44,925 nucleotides of DNA from Rhodanobacteraceae bacterium (GTDB taxonomy: Bacteria; Acidobacteriota; Terriglobia; Terriglobales; Acidobacteriaceae), in contig JANXWZ010000001.1 of the NCBI GenBank assembly GCA_025350865.1, positions 1-44,925 on the forward strand. The letters run 5' to 3'. Below, piece by piece: positions 11,612 to 19,272 of this stretch (position 1 is the stretch's first letter; each line of letters starts with the position of its first letter). The notes under the pieces are model-generated. The model worked only from the letters and a program-made list of their open reading frames with translations. It was not told the DNA's origin and did no database searches. The translations under genes were made by a program, and so were the position numbers.

Positions 11612-11669
11612 ACGTCTAGTTTGGGGCGGACCGGTGAAATACGCAAAGTCTACTGCAACTTCCGTTTGA

Positions 11670-11675
11670 TATGCT
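11670..11675 (+). promoter_or_regulatory. Candidate -10 box of the POTRA gene
   Basis: TATGCT, then seven bases, then the ATG at 11683. The in-frame ATG at 11671 lies inside this hexamer, so the later start is preferred. Confidence 0.4.
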
Positions 11676-11682
11676 CAGCCCC

Positions 11683-12933
11683 ATGAAGTCCACCCGCATT
11701 GCCCTACTCCTCGCCGCCCTTCTCTCCATCGCGGCTGCGGTTGCTGCCCAGACTATGGTCGCCAAGACGATCACCTTCACCGGCGCCCCGCAGTCGCAGG
11801 CCGAGCTTCTGACCCTCAGCGGCCTCACACCCGGCAAAACCCTGACGAAAAATGAAATCGACACAGCAGCCGCGCGCCTGGACGCGTCCGGGCTATTTAC
11901 CAGCGTGCAATGGGGGGCAAACGCCGGTGTCCTCACCTTTTCGCTCGAAGCCAATGCCAGCGCCCAGATGGAGCGCGTGCAGTATGGAAATTTCGTATGG
12001 TTCACGCAGGCCGAACTGAACAACGCCATCCACGAAAGGCTGCCGCTCTTTAGCGGGTCTGTTCCTGCGAACGGCGAGTTGAAAGATCAGGTGAAGCAAA
12101 CCCTGGTGGCAGTCATGAGGGATCGAGGGCTGAACGTCACTGTCGAAGGCCACGGCGTCGCCGGTGGCCGCTTCCAGTACAGCATCGCCTCTCCGAAGGT
12201 GCTCGTCACCGATATCAAGATCGACAACGTGAAGTGGGATAGCGATCCGGTGCTCGAATCAGTGCGGCACTCGCAGGTGGACATCGACTATATCGAAGGA
12301 ATCTCGCAGACCGGCGTCCGCGAAAACGTAGGTTACGCGCTGAAGGAAATCGGCTATCTGGACGAAACCGTTGGACCGATCGGCCACGGCGAACCGAAGC
12401 TGGAAGGAGAGCACATCGGCGTCGTCATGACCGGCTCTGCCGACCCAGGCAGCCGATACAAGGTCGCTCGCGTGACGATTCCGAAGCTCGCCGGCAGCGT
12501 CACGGCGGCCGATCTCGAATCGGACCATCAGGTCAATGTGGGCGGAGTGCCGTCGCCGTCGCTGGTCGAAAATACCGTGGCCCGCATGGCTTACGTTTAC
12601 AAGCGACACGGCTTCCTCGACGCCAAATCCAGCGTGGATTCCATGCAGGACCACACCGCCCACACCATGAGCTACACCTTTTCCGTAGTGCCGGGCGAGG
12701 CGTACCACATGCGCAATCTGATCTTCGACCCCGGAATGACCGCCGACCAGAAAGCACAGTTGACCCAGGTCTGGAAGCTGCCCCCGGGCGGGGTGTACGA
12801 ACGGGTCGACGTCGACCGCTCCCTGCAGCAGGTCAAGACCGTTTGTGGCGGCAAGCCCGCCTCAGCAGGCTTGCTGCCGCAACCCGCGACGCATCAGGTC
12901 GATGTCCTGGTCAGCTGCACTTCACAACGGTAA
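11683..12933 (+). CDS. Exported POTRA-repeat protein without a beta-barrel
   Basis: The protein is about 416 residues, with a clear signal peptide (MKSTRIALLLAALLSIAAAV, cleavage near AAQ). It is built of repeated POTRA-like units: one from about 27 with TITFTGAPQSQAELLTLSGL, SGLFTSVQWG and LTFSLEAN; others around VTDIKIDNVKWDSDPVLE, YKVARVTIPKLAGS and YHMRNLIFDPGMTADQKAQL. POTRA units in BamA, TamA and FhaC bind unfolded outer-membrane proteins and precede a C-terminal barrel. Here the protein ends without barrel strands, so it would be a soluble periplasmic protein. I infer a chaperone or adaptor role in outer-membrane assembly. No partner gene is adjacent; hicB follows 56 bases later. An alternative start is the ATG at 11671. 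Confidence 0.75.
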   Translation: MKSTRIALLLAALLSIAAAVAAQTMVAKTITFTGAPQSQAELLTLSGLTPGKTLTKNEIDTAAARLDASGLFTSVQWGANAGVLTFSLEANASAQMERVQYGNFVWFTQAELNNAIHERLPLFSGSVPANGELKDQVKQTLVAVMRDRGLNVTVEGHGVAGGRFQYSIASPKVLVTDIKIDNVKWDSDPVLESVRHSQVDIDYIEGISQTGVRENVGYALKEIGYLDETVGPIGHGEPKLEGEHIGVVMTGSADPGSRYKVARVTIPKLAGSVTAADLESDHQVNVGGVPSPSLVENTVARMAYVYKRHGFLDAKSSVDSMQDHTAHTMSYTFSVVPGEAYHMRNLIFDPGMTADQKAQLTQVWKLPPGGVYERVDVDRSLQQVKTVCGGKPASAGLLPQPATHQVDVLVSCTSQR

Positions 12934-12977
12934 TGCTGGATCCGCGAATGGGAGCGGCGGCGTCAGGATTTCGGCAT

Positions 12978-12983
12978 TAGAAT
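12978..12983 (+). promoter_or_regulatory. Candidate -10 box of the hicBA operon, leaderless start
   Basis: TAGAAT, then ATGACC (six bases), then the ATG at 12990. This favours the second of two in-frame ATGs (12984 and 12990) as the hicB start. Confidence 0.5.
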
Positions 12984-12989
12984 ATGACC

Positions 12990-13298
12990 ATGCAAGGGCA
13001 ACTGGCTCAATCCGTCATCTCCGGTGAATCAACCCAGGTCACCATACGCATCGTTGCTGTGGAGGAGGGCGGTTTCACTGCGGAGTGCCCAGAGATACCC
13101 GGCTGCTACTCCGAAGGCGAGACCCGCGAAGAAGCCGAGCACAACATCCGCAATGCCATCGACGCCTGTCTGAGCGTCATCTTTGAGGATTTGCTTCAGC
13201 GAATCAAACCAGCCGCCGAAGTGCCCAAAAGAGATCAGGCCGCCATTCTCGAGACGGTATCCATCAGTCTGCCCCGACTCGCCAGGGAAGCCGCCTGA
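12990..13298 (+). CDS. hicB: HicB-family antitoxin
   Basis: The 102-residue protein has the HicB partial RNase-H-like fold: TIRIVAVEEGGFTAECPEIP followed by GCYSEGETREEAEHNIRNAI. The EGG(F)xAxxPE(L/I)PGC...G(D/E)T..EA pattern is the family hallmark. HicB binds and silences the HicA toxin and often represses the operon. No extra HTH or ribbon-helix-helix is visible in the C-terminal 40 residues, which are helical and polar. The stop TGA is followed at once by the ATG of hicA, so the two are translationally coupled. The order antitoxin-then-toxin is the reverse of the commoner hicA-hicB order. Start ATG 12990 is chosen from -10 spacing; 12984 would add two residues. Confidence 0.87.
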   Translation: MQGQLAQSVISGESTQVTIRIVAVEEGGFTAECPEIPGCYSEGETREEAEHNIRNAIDACLSVIFEDLLQRIKPAAEVPKRDQAAILETVSISLPRLAREAA

Positions 13299-13535
13299 AT
13301 GGGTTTGTCCGATCTTCCTGACGCCAGCGGCGTTCGCCACCCACGCACCTTCGAGAGTCTGGGATGGGTCACCCGGCGCGCCGCAGAACACATCATCATG
13401 ACTCACCCTGAAGTTTTCTGGGTAACCCTCGCCGTTCCCAACCACAAGATCGTCAAGCCAGCCACTCTGCACAACCTGGTGCGAACCGCCGGGATGACCG
13501 ACAAAGCGTACCGTAAAACATTCGATTCCCTGTGA
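13299..13535 (+). CDS. hicA: HicA-like mRNA interferase toxin
   Basis: The 78-residue protein has the small dsRBD-like HicA fold: FESLGWVTRRAAEHIIMTHP, where His31 takes the place of the catalytic histidine in the family's GSHxx motif, then a strand VFWVTLAVPNHK and the closing helix TLHNLVRTAGMTDKAY. HicA toxins cleave mRNA and halt translation. The usual glycine-serine before the histidine is AlaGlu here, so activity may be altered. The ATG directly follows the hicB stop. The stop codon overlaps a possible GTG start of the RNase HI gene, so all three genes look like one operon. The identity rests on size, histidine position, the VPNHK/LHNLVRTAG end and the HicB partner. Confidence 0.75.
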   Translation: MGLSDLPDASGVRHPRTFESLGWVTRRAAEHIIMTHPEVFWVTLAVPNHKIVKPATLHNLVRTAGMTDKAYRKTFDSL

Positions 13536-13540
13536 AGGCT

Positions 13541-14227
13541 ATGCCACTCTTTCCTCCCGAGAACACCGCTCCCCACGCAACCTCCGACTGGATTTTCGCC
13601 CACTGCGACGGGGGCTCTCGCGGCAATCCTGGCCCCTCCGGCTTCGGAGCTGTCATCACCGACGCCACCGGCAACACGCTCGCCGAACTCAGCGAGTTCC
13701 TCGGCATCCGCACCAATAATTACGCCGAATACAGCGGCCTGCTCGCAGTCCTTGATTGGGCGTTGAAGAACGGTCGCCGCAGCGTCAAACTGGTATCGGA
13801 CTCCGAGCTGATGGTCAAGCAGATCCAGGGCAAATACAAGGTCAACTCGCCCGACCTGAAGCCTCTCTGGCAGACCGCGCGCGACCGCATCGCCAAGCTC
13901 GATGCCTTCGAGATCACCCACGCGCTCCGCCACAAGAACAAGGCCGCCGACGCCCTCGCCAATCAGGCAATGGACCGCGGCATGCGCCGCAGCGTGCTGG
14001 GCAGCGACCCCGCAGCCCCGGCGAAGTCTTCGGGCGCTCCATCGCAATCGGCCCCACCGCCTGCGGTGGGAAACCGTCCACGTGCAACGGCGATCGAACC
14101 CGTCGAACCGAAGGCCTACCCCTCCTCCCCCACGATGCTGCGCGGTTTCGTGAAAAACGGCGCAATCCAGCTCCTCGGCGGGGCCACGCTTCCCGACGGA
14201 ATTTTCGTCAAAATCATTCGCGAATAG
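13541..14227 (+). CDS. rnhA: RNase HI-family protein with C-terminal extension
   Basis: RNase HI cleaves the RNA strand of RNA-DNA hybrids. Counting from the ATG at 13541, the four acidic catalytic residues are present: Asp23 in HCDGGSRGNPGPSG, Glu63 in NNYAEYSGL, Asp87 in LVSDSELMVKQI and Asp137 in NKAADALANQAMD. The nuclease domain ends near residue 150. It is followed by a Pro/Ala-rich linker and a last 30 residues reading GFVKNGAIQLLGG then LPDGIFVKII. That end resembles the KNGxIxL...LPxGxxVxV strand pair of small AF2212/DUF104-type proteins. A GTG at 13532 overlaps the hicA stop and would add three residues; either start would be translationally coupled to hicA. No transcription signal separates it from hicBA. 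Confidence 0.87.
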   Translation: MPLFPPENTAPHATSDWIFAHCDGGSRGNPGPSGFGAVITDATGNTLAELSEFLGIRTNNYAEYSGLLAVLDWALKNGRRSVKLVSDSELMVKQIQGKYKVNSPDLKPLWQTARDRIAKLDAFEITHALRHKNKAADALANQAMDRGMRRSVLGSDPAAPAKSSGAPSQSAPPPAVGNRPRATAIEPVEPKAYPSSPTMLRGFVKNGAIQLLGGATLPDGIFVKIIRE

Positions 14228-14247
14228 TCTGCTAACCTTGCGCCAGC

Positions 14248-15843
14248 ATGACGGGTCAGCAACCGACAACCGCGCGCAGCTTCTTTACGCAGGCGCTCCT
14301 CGCAGCCGCCATGGCCGCCCTGTTGCTTTACGAGATCCGTCTACTGTTTGCGCTCTTTCCCGGCCACGATCAATCCTGGTACCTCTACGGCGCGCAACGT
14401 CTGCTCGCCGGCGACCAGCTCTACGGGCCTCACCTCACTGAGGTAAATCCGCCCCTTATCCTCTGGTTCAACGAGATCCCCGCCATTCTGGCGAGCGTCC
14501 TCCACATCTCCGCGACCACCATGATGCGGCTCACCGTGCTGGCCCTCAGCTTTGCCACCGCGCTGTGGTCGGTCAGCATTCTCAGGCGGCAATCGTGGAT
14601 GACCGGCTGGCGAGTGTTAACCTTGGTTGGCTTCGCCATCGTCGCAGCATCGTTTGAAATTCGCCTCTACAATTTCGGCCAGCGCGAACAACTGCTGGTG
14701 ATCCTGATGGTGCCGTACATACTTTCGGCAGCCACGTCCGAGTTGCGGCGTCTCCACTGGCCCGAGTACTGCCTGCTTGGTCTCGCCGCCGGCATCGCCA
14801 TCTGCTTCAAGCCCCAGCAGAGCCTGATCATCATGGCGCTGGAGATATTTCTCGCCCTCGACCGACGCAGCCTGCGCCGAGCCATCAGCCCCGAATTTGT
14901 AACGCTTGTTGCGAACATCGTGGCGTACGTGCTCGTCGTGCTGATCGGAACGCCACTCTACCTCAGGCAGGTAGTTCCGCTGCTGGTCAATAGCTATTGG
15001 GCGCTCGGAAACTTACGAGGAGTCGACATCGTTCTCTCCCACCGCAGCTACGCGTTGTACCTGGCGCTGATCCTGCTTCCGATCTGCATCGTGAAGCGAC
15101 GGTCGTTGCGGGCGCCTGCCATACCAACGGCGTTACTGTGCTGCAGTCTGGGCGCTTCGGTTGCCTTCGCGATGCAGAAGGCCGGGTGGGTCTACCACGG
15201 GTATCCGGCACTGGCGTTTCTCTTTCTGGCCGTCAGCTTTCTGGCGATGGAGGCAGTGCATTCGCATCGAGCGGCCCTTGAGACCAACCCCAGCCCGGCT
15301 TTCCGCGTCATCCTCACGCTCGTAACGCTGGCAGCCGTTAGCCTGGGCGCGTCCCTTCTGCGCGAAGAAAGCCTGCACGTCGTGTATCGCGAGCGTGGCA
15401 AGGTGGAAGCGTTGCTTGCGCCGTATCCACCCGGCACCACCGTCTATGTCTTCTCCACCAGCAATGTGGCGTTCTCGAACGTCTTCCTGCACAGATTCCG
15501 CTGGGGCAGCCGCTTCGCGCATCTGTGGATGCTCCCCGCAATCGTGCAAAACAAGCTCGGCCCGACGAGGCCCAATAGCCCCTTCAAAAAGCTCACTCCC
15601 GAAGCCTTGCAGCAACTGGAATCAACCCAGCGCACCGACACCGCGCAAGACCTTGCCTACTATCGCCCAACAGTCATCCTGATCGACCACTGCACCCAGC
15701 GGCATCCGTGCGGAGGGATCGAAGGAAAGGACTTCGACATGCTTACGTGGTTTCTGGAAAGCCCCGAGTTTGCTGCAGAATGGACGCACTACGAGCGCGA
15801 GTTCAGCGACGCCTCGTTTGACGTGTACACGCGAAGGCCGTGA
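14248..15843 (+). CDS. GT-C type membrane glycosyltransferase-like protein
   Basis: The 531-residue integral membrane protein has roughly ten hydrophobic segments, a first extracytoplasmic loop with an acidic residue at Asp41 (FPGHDQSWYLYGAQRLLAGD), and a soluble C-terminal domain of about 150 residues. This layout is that of GT-C enzymes (GT39/ArnT/PMT-like), which use polyprenyl-phosphate sugars and act on the periplasmic side. The family is too divergent to name donor or acceptor. A TAACCT lies nine bases before the ATG, suggesting a very short leader. It follows the RNase HI gene by 20 bases and could be read through from it. No polysaccharide cluster adjoins it. Confidence 0.7.
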   Translation: MTGQQPTTARSFFTQALLAAAMAALLLYEIRLLFALFPGHDQSWYLYGAQRLLAGDQLYGPHLTEVNPPLILWFNEIPAILASVLHISATTMMRLTVLALSFATALWSVSILRRQSWMTGWRVLTLVGFAIVAASFEIRLYNFGQREQLLVILMVPYILSAATSELRRLHWPEYCLLGLAAGIAICFKPQQSLIIMALEIFLALDRRSLRRAISPEFVTLVANIVAYVLVVLIGTPLYLRQVVPLLVNSYWALGNLRGVDIVLSHRSYALYLALILLPICIVKRRSLRAPAIPTALLCCSLGASVAFAMQKAGWVYHGYPALAFLFLAVSFLAMEAVHSHRAALETNPSPAFRVILTLVTLAAVSLGASLLREESLHVVYRERGKVEALLAPYPPGTTVYVFSTSNVAFSNVFLHRFRWGSRFAHLWMLPAIVQNKLGPTRPNSPFKKLTPEALQQLESTQRTDTAQDLAYYRPTVILIDHCTQRHPCGGIEGKDFDMLTWFLESPEFAAEWTHYEREFSDASFDVYTRRP

Positions 15844-15912
15844 TTCGAGGAAGCTTTGCGACGTTTGTCGCCGCGAGAAAGACAAATACGGAGATTCTGG
15901 CTTTGCCAGAAC

Positions 15913-16042
15913 GACGGCGGTGGTGGGTTGGACTGACGGCGGTGGTGGGTTGGACTGACGGCGTGGCGGGTTGGACTGACGGCGGTGGTGAGTTGGACTG
16001 ACGGCGTGGTGGGTTAGACTGACCGCGGTGGTGAGTTGGAGT
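15913..16042. repeat. Six-copy 21-22 bp tandem repeat
   Basis: There are six head-to-tail units of 22, 22, 21, 22, 21 and 22 bases with consensus GACGGCGGTGGTGGGTTGGACT. The 21-base units both lack one G of the GGCGG run, and the later units carry single-base changes. It fills most of the gap between the GT-C gene and the end of yqeY. Both strands are free of a convincing gene: a minus-strand frame reads SVQPTT-like repeats but has no other protein features. Confidence 0.9.
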
Positions 16043-16095
16043 GTGTTGGATGGGCAGCGTCCGTTGGCTCTGAGGGATGACCTCTGGACGATCTC

Positions 16096-16587
16096 TCACC
16101 CCGCCAGCTCCGCCTTCACCATCTCGCTCACGATCTTGCCATCGGCGCGGAGTCCGCTCGCCAGAATCCGCTGCTGCACCACCTTCATCACGGTACCCAT
16201 GTCGCGTGGTCCCGGCTTTACGCCGCCGCCACTCTCTGTCAGCGAATGGATCGCGCCCTGCACCAGCGCCCGCACCTCGTCGTCGCTGGCAGACTGCGGC
16301 AGATAGCCTTCGATCATCGCGATCTCAAGCTGCTCCTTCGCCGCCAATTCTGGCCGGCCACCTTTGGTAAACGAATCCACCGACTCTCGCCGCTGTTTGA
16401 TCAGCGTCGTCAGAATTTGCGTCTCCTCCGCATCGGTGAGCGGCTCACGCTTATCGATCTCCTTGTTCTTCAGCGCCGACTTCACCATGCGCAGCGTCGT
16501 TAAAACATGTTCATCCTTCGCCCGCATCGCGGCAATGATGTCCTTGCCAATGCGTGTCCCGATCGTTACTTTCTCCTGCTCGCTCAT
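16096..16587 (-). CDS. YqeY/GatB-like domain protein
   Basis: The 163-residue protein belongs to the YqeY family, a stand-alone version of the C-terminal domain of GatB. Visible parts are VLTTLRMVKSALKNKEIDKR, EETQILTTLIKQRRESVDSF, QLEIAMIEGYLPQSASDDEV and a C-terminal GTVMKVVQQRILASGLRADG followed by VSEMVKAELAG. Family members may bind tRNA or act with amidotransferases, but their role is not firmly known. The ATG at 16587 is chosen over one at 16623: GAGGA lies just upstream, and a TAAGAT 17 bases before the start fits a leadered promoter. Full-length gatB is in the same window at 43151-44653, not linked. Confidence 0.9.
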   Translation of the reverse strand: MSEQEKVTIGTRIGKDIIAAMRAKDEHVLTTLRMVKSALKNKEIDKREPLTDAEETQILTTLIKQRRESVDSFTKGGRPELAAKEQLEIAMIEGYLPQSASDDEVRALVQGAIHSLTESGGGVKPGPRDMGTVMKVVQQRILASGLRADGKIVSEMVKAELAG

Positions 16588-16627
16588 CGCAATCCTCGGC
16601 TTTGATCTTAGTCCAAAATGCAAATCG

Positions 16628-16659
16628 GCCCGCCGCCCCTCGATTGCGGGGCAGCAGGC
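16628..16659 (-). terminator. Strong hairpin after the outer-membrane barrel gene
   Basis: A 12-bp stem (GCCCGCCGCCCC paired with GGGGCAGCAGGC, two G-U or equivalent wobble pairs depending on strand) closes an 8-base loop. It lies 21 bases past the stop of the minus-strand gene at 16680-17669. The following minus-strand sequence is only moderately T-rich, so termination is plausible but not certain. Confidence 0.5.
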
Positions 16660-16679
16660 CGTTCCACAAAGCTTGTCTT

Positions 16680-17669
16680 CTATCGCCAGAATATCGTAGA
16701 TACCTTGTGCCCGAAACGGTAGCTGAGCGACGTGGTGAGGATCGGATAGAACCGCAGAATTTGAATCTCGCGATTCACGTCCAGTTGCTGCTGTTTGAGG
16801 TCTGCCACGGACTGCGGGTCGTCCTGAATCCGGGTGCAGCCGTCAGCCGGCGTGCACACGCTGCCATTCATAACCAGCGTGAACTTCGGCGTCCCTATAA
16901 ACTGCACACCGAAATCCGTCTGCAGGGTCCAGTTCGCGCTGCGCTTCAGCATATTGCCGAAGCCCACCGTAAGGCTCGGCGCAAACCGCCGCCCGAGGTT
17001 GACGTCGAACCAGCCATGCACCGGATCGGTCGGATCGCTCACGTAGTCGATGTCGTTGATCGAAAAATGCTGCCCTCCGGCGATATTGGTCACCGCGGTC
17101 ATCCGGTTGCCGTTGTACATGGTCAACCCGGGCGAAATGTGAAACGTGCTGCGGTAGGGAAAGACGTCCACACCGGCATAAAGCGAACGCAGCCGAACCG
17201 CGCCGTCAATCGGGATTCCCTGCTCAATAACCTGAGGATTCACGTTCAAAAAGCTGCCACCCACCCGCAGATTGATCTTGGTCCCCAACGCAGTCGATAC
17301 CTGTGCCCCCAGGCCACCCAGGCCGAAAACAAATCCCACCGCCGTCTGCGAGAAGCGATCCGTCACCATCCGCAGTTTGGTTTGGCGCCCAAAACCCTTC
17401 GGCAACGCGCCTCGAAACTCTTCGATTGAGTCCGCATCCGGAGCGTCCGGCAGCGACGACAAACTTGACGACCACGAAGAGCTAATCGACGATGAAGACC
17501 TCAATCCCGAATCCGAATTAGCCGTAAATCCTTCGCAGCGGATCGATTCCGCAAGAGTAAACGCGCGATTCGAGCAACTTCCATCCAACGCACGCGGCGC
17601 TTCGGCAAGGCTGAGCCCGGCCGAGTAGGAGATGAGAAAGACTAGGACTGCGGCACGCAACATCAACAT
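16680..17669 (-). CDS. Outer-membrane beta-barrel protein, function unknown
   Basis: The 329-residue protein has a signal peptide (MLMLRAAVLVFLISYSAGLS, cleavage after AEA). A serine-rich low-complexity stretch around residues 50-75 follows. From about 105 on there are alternating amphipathic strands, for example INLRVGGSFLNVNPQV, RSLYAGVDVFPYRSTFHISP and LTVGFGNMLKRSANWTLQTD. This is the pattern of a small outer-membrane barrel. Two cysteines near the mature N-terminus (GSCSNR, IRCEGF) could form a disulfide. No known porin or receptor motif is seen. AAGG nine bases before the ATG at 17669 supports the start; a second ATG is two codons later. It is divergent from the aminotransferase gene, with 226 bases between. 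Confidence 0.65.
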   Translation of the reverse strand: MLMLRAAVLVFLISYSAGLSLAEAPRALDGSCSNRAFTLAESIRCEGFTANSDSGLRSSSSISSSWSSSLSSLPDAPDADSIEEFRGALPKGFGRQTKLRMVTDRFSQTAVGFVFGLGGLGAQVSTALGTKINLRVGGSFLNVNPQVIEQGIPIDGAVRLRSLYAGVDVFPYRSTFHISPGLTMYNGNRMTAVTNIAGGQHFSINDIDYVSDPTDPVHGWFDVNLGRRFAPSLTVGFGNMLKRSANWTLQTDFGVQFIGTPKFTLVMNGSVCTPADGCTRIQDDPQSVADLKQQQLDVNREIQILRFYPILTTSLSYRFGHKVSTIFWR

Positions 17670-17883
17670 AATGAGGATCCTTCACCAATAACCAGGGAGT
17701 AGTCACCGCCGGGTACGAACTTTGGTAACCAGCTAGGACAATTCAAATGTTAGACGGAAACGATGGCGTCCGGGCAACCATATCCATGCAACTTTAGTCT
17801 TAGCGCGACTTGTTACCCGTTTGTTAATTTCAGGCCTGTCCACCCCTTCTCAGCCCGTCGTTCGCCTATCGCACCAACATCGC

Positions 17884-17889
17884 TACAAT
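17884..17889 (+). promoter_or_regulatory. Candidate -10 box, leaderless start
   Basis: TACAAT, then AGTGGC (six bases), then the ATG at 17896. No Shine-Dalgarno sequence is present, as expected for a leaderless mRNA. Confidence 0.55.
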
Positions 17890-17895
17890 AGTGGC

Positions 17896-19146
17896 ATGAT
17901 CCGCAAGACTCGCCTCTTCACTCCCGGCCCCACCCCACTGCTCCCCGCCGCCCAGTTCGCCATGGCAGCCGCCGACATTCACCACCGCACCGCCGAGTTC
18001 CGCGCCCTTTACACCTGCGTGCTCGTCCAGCTCAAAAAGTTCGTCGGCACCGAGGCTGGCGACATCATCATCCTTTCGAGCTCCGGCACCGGAGCGATGG
18101 AAGCCTCCGTCTCCAACCTCACCTCGCCCGGCGACCGCGTGCTGGTCCTGACCGCCGGTAAATTCGGCGAACGCTGGTCTTCTCTCTGTAAAGCCTTCGG
18201 GTGCCATGTCGATGTTGTCTCCGCGCCATACGGCCAGACTTTCTCTATCGACGAGATCAAGGCAAATCTTCACCTCGAAACCCGCGCTGTCTTCATGCAA
18301 TCGTCTGAGACCTCGACCGGCGTCCGCCACTGCGTACCCGCCGTGGCCAAACTCCTCAAGGACACCGCATCCGAAGCTTTGCTTGTCGTCGACGCCATCA
18401 CCGGCCTGGGCACCACCCACATCGATATGGACGGCCAGGGCATCGACGTCCTGATCGGTGGATCGCAAAAGGCCGTCATGATTCCGCCCGGCCTGAGCTA
18501 CCTCGCCGTCGGCCCCAGGGCCTGGGACCGGATGGAAGCCGCCTACAATCCGCGCTACTATTTCGACCTCCGCAAGGAACGCAAGAACGCCCGCAACGGA
18601 GAATCCGCCTACACCCCGGCAGTGGCTCTGATCGCCGCACTGGGCGCCGCGCTCGACTGGATCGCAGCGCAGGCTGCTACGGCGGAGAATCCGGCCGGAG
18701 ATATCGTCGAAGGCCGCAAGAAGCTGATTGAAAACGCGGAGACAATCGCCGCCATGACCCGCGCCGCGATGCTCGCCATGGGCTGCACGCTGTTCGCGCC
18801 GGATGCACCTTCCGCCGCGGCAACATCAGTCCTGCCACCGGCTGGCGTCAGCTCAACGCTGTTCGTAAAGGAACTGAAGTCCCGCTTCGCCGCCATCATC
18901 ACAGACGGCCAGGGCGAGATGAAGGGGCAGATCTTCCGCATCGCCCACCTCGGCTTCTTCGACTACATGGACACCATCGCGCTGATCGGCGCGCTGGAAC
19001 AAGTGATGGTTAAGTCGGTCCCGGAATCAGGATGCAAGTTCGGTGACGGCTTGATCGCCGCGCAAGGGTTCTACGCCCAACGGAGCGCGACGGCCGCCGC
19101 AGAAAATAAGTGTCAGTGCGGGCGCAGTACCTGCTGCCTAGCGTAA
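17896..19146 (+). CDS. Class V aminotransferase (serine-pyruvate / alanine-glyoxylate type)
   Basis: The 416-residue PLP enzyme begins with the family signature LFTPGPTPL. The cofactor phosphate region is SSSGTGAMEASVSNL (61-75), Asp166 in VVDAITGLG contacts the PLP ring nitrogen, and the Schiff-base lysine is Lys192 in IGGSQKAVMIPPGL. These enzymes transfer an amino group from alanine or serine to glyoxylate or pyruvate; some bacterial members act in serine synthesis in place of SerC, which serA in this window would complement. That link is inference. The C-terminus is odd: after the catalytic domain it ends in KCQCGRSTCCLA, four cysteines in ten residues, not part of the usual fold. The frame extends to 17821, but TACAAT six bases before 17896 and the family N-terminus fix the start. 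Confidence 0.93.
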   Translation: MIRKTRLFTPGPTPLLPAAQFAMAAADIHHRTAEFRALYTCVLVQLKKFVGTEAGDIIILSSSGTGAMEASVSNLTSPGDRVLVLTAGKFGERWSSLCKAFGCHVDVVSAPYGQTFSIDEIKANLHLETRAVFMQSSETSTGVRHCVPAVAKLLKDTASEALLVVDAITGLGTTHIDMDGQGIDVLIGGSQKAVMIPPGLSYLAVGPRAWDRMEAAYNPRYYFDLRKERKNARNGESAYTPAVALIAALGAALDWIAAQAATAENPAGDIVEGRKKLIENAETIAAMTRAAMLAMGCTLFAPDAPSAAATSVLPPAGVSSTLFVKELKSRFAAIITDGQGEMKGQIFRIAHLGFFDYMDTIALIGALEQVMVKSVPESGCKFGDGLIAAQGFYAQRSATAAAENKCQCGRSTCCLA

Positions 19147-19158
19147 CTCATCCCTCAG

Positions 19159-19201
19159 GGTGCCCCATTCTTTCCAGCATCATGCGAAAGGGTGGGGTAC
19201 C
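19159..19201. repeat. GGTGCCCCA...TGGGGTACC hairpin element
   Basis: Two 15-base arms (GGTGCCCCATTCTTT and AAAGGGTGGGGTACC) pair fully as RNA if G-U pairs are allowed, around a 13-base loop. It starts 13 bases after the aminotransferase stop. I recall similar GGTGCCCCA/TGGGGTACC palindromes as dispersed elements in Acidobacteriaceae, and the GGGTGCCCCATGTCTC motif before the MLDVHPPHS genes is related in sequence. It may also act as a terminator, though no T-run follows. Confidence 0.6.
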
Positions 19202-19272
19202 GTTAGCAGAAGCAAACGACAGCCTTATATTTTGAACCGTTATAAACTGCGATCATTCCTTCCGAGGATTCC

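Noticed and set aside
15913-16042. CRISPR array
   Set aside because: Units are directly joined without unique spacers and no cas gene is present.
15803-16099. Minus-strand frame with SVQPTT-like peptide repeats
   Set aside because: The repeats simply translate the 22-bp DNA tandem repeat; there is no ribosome site, signal or family match, and the units of 21 bases fit a non-coding array.
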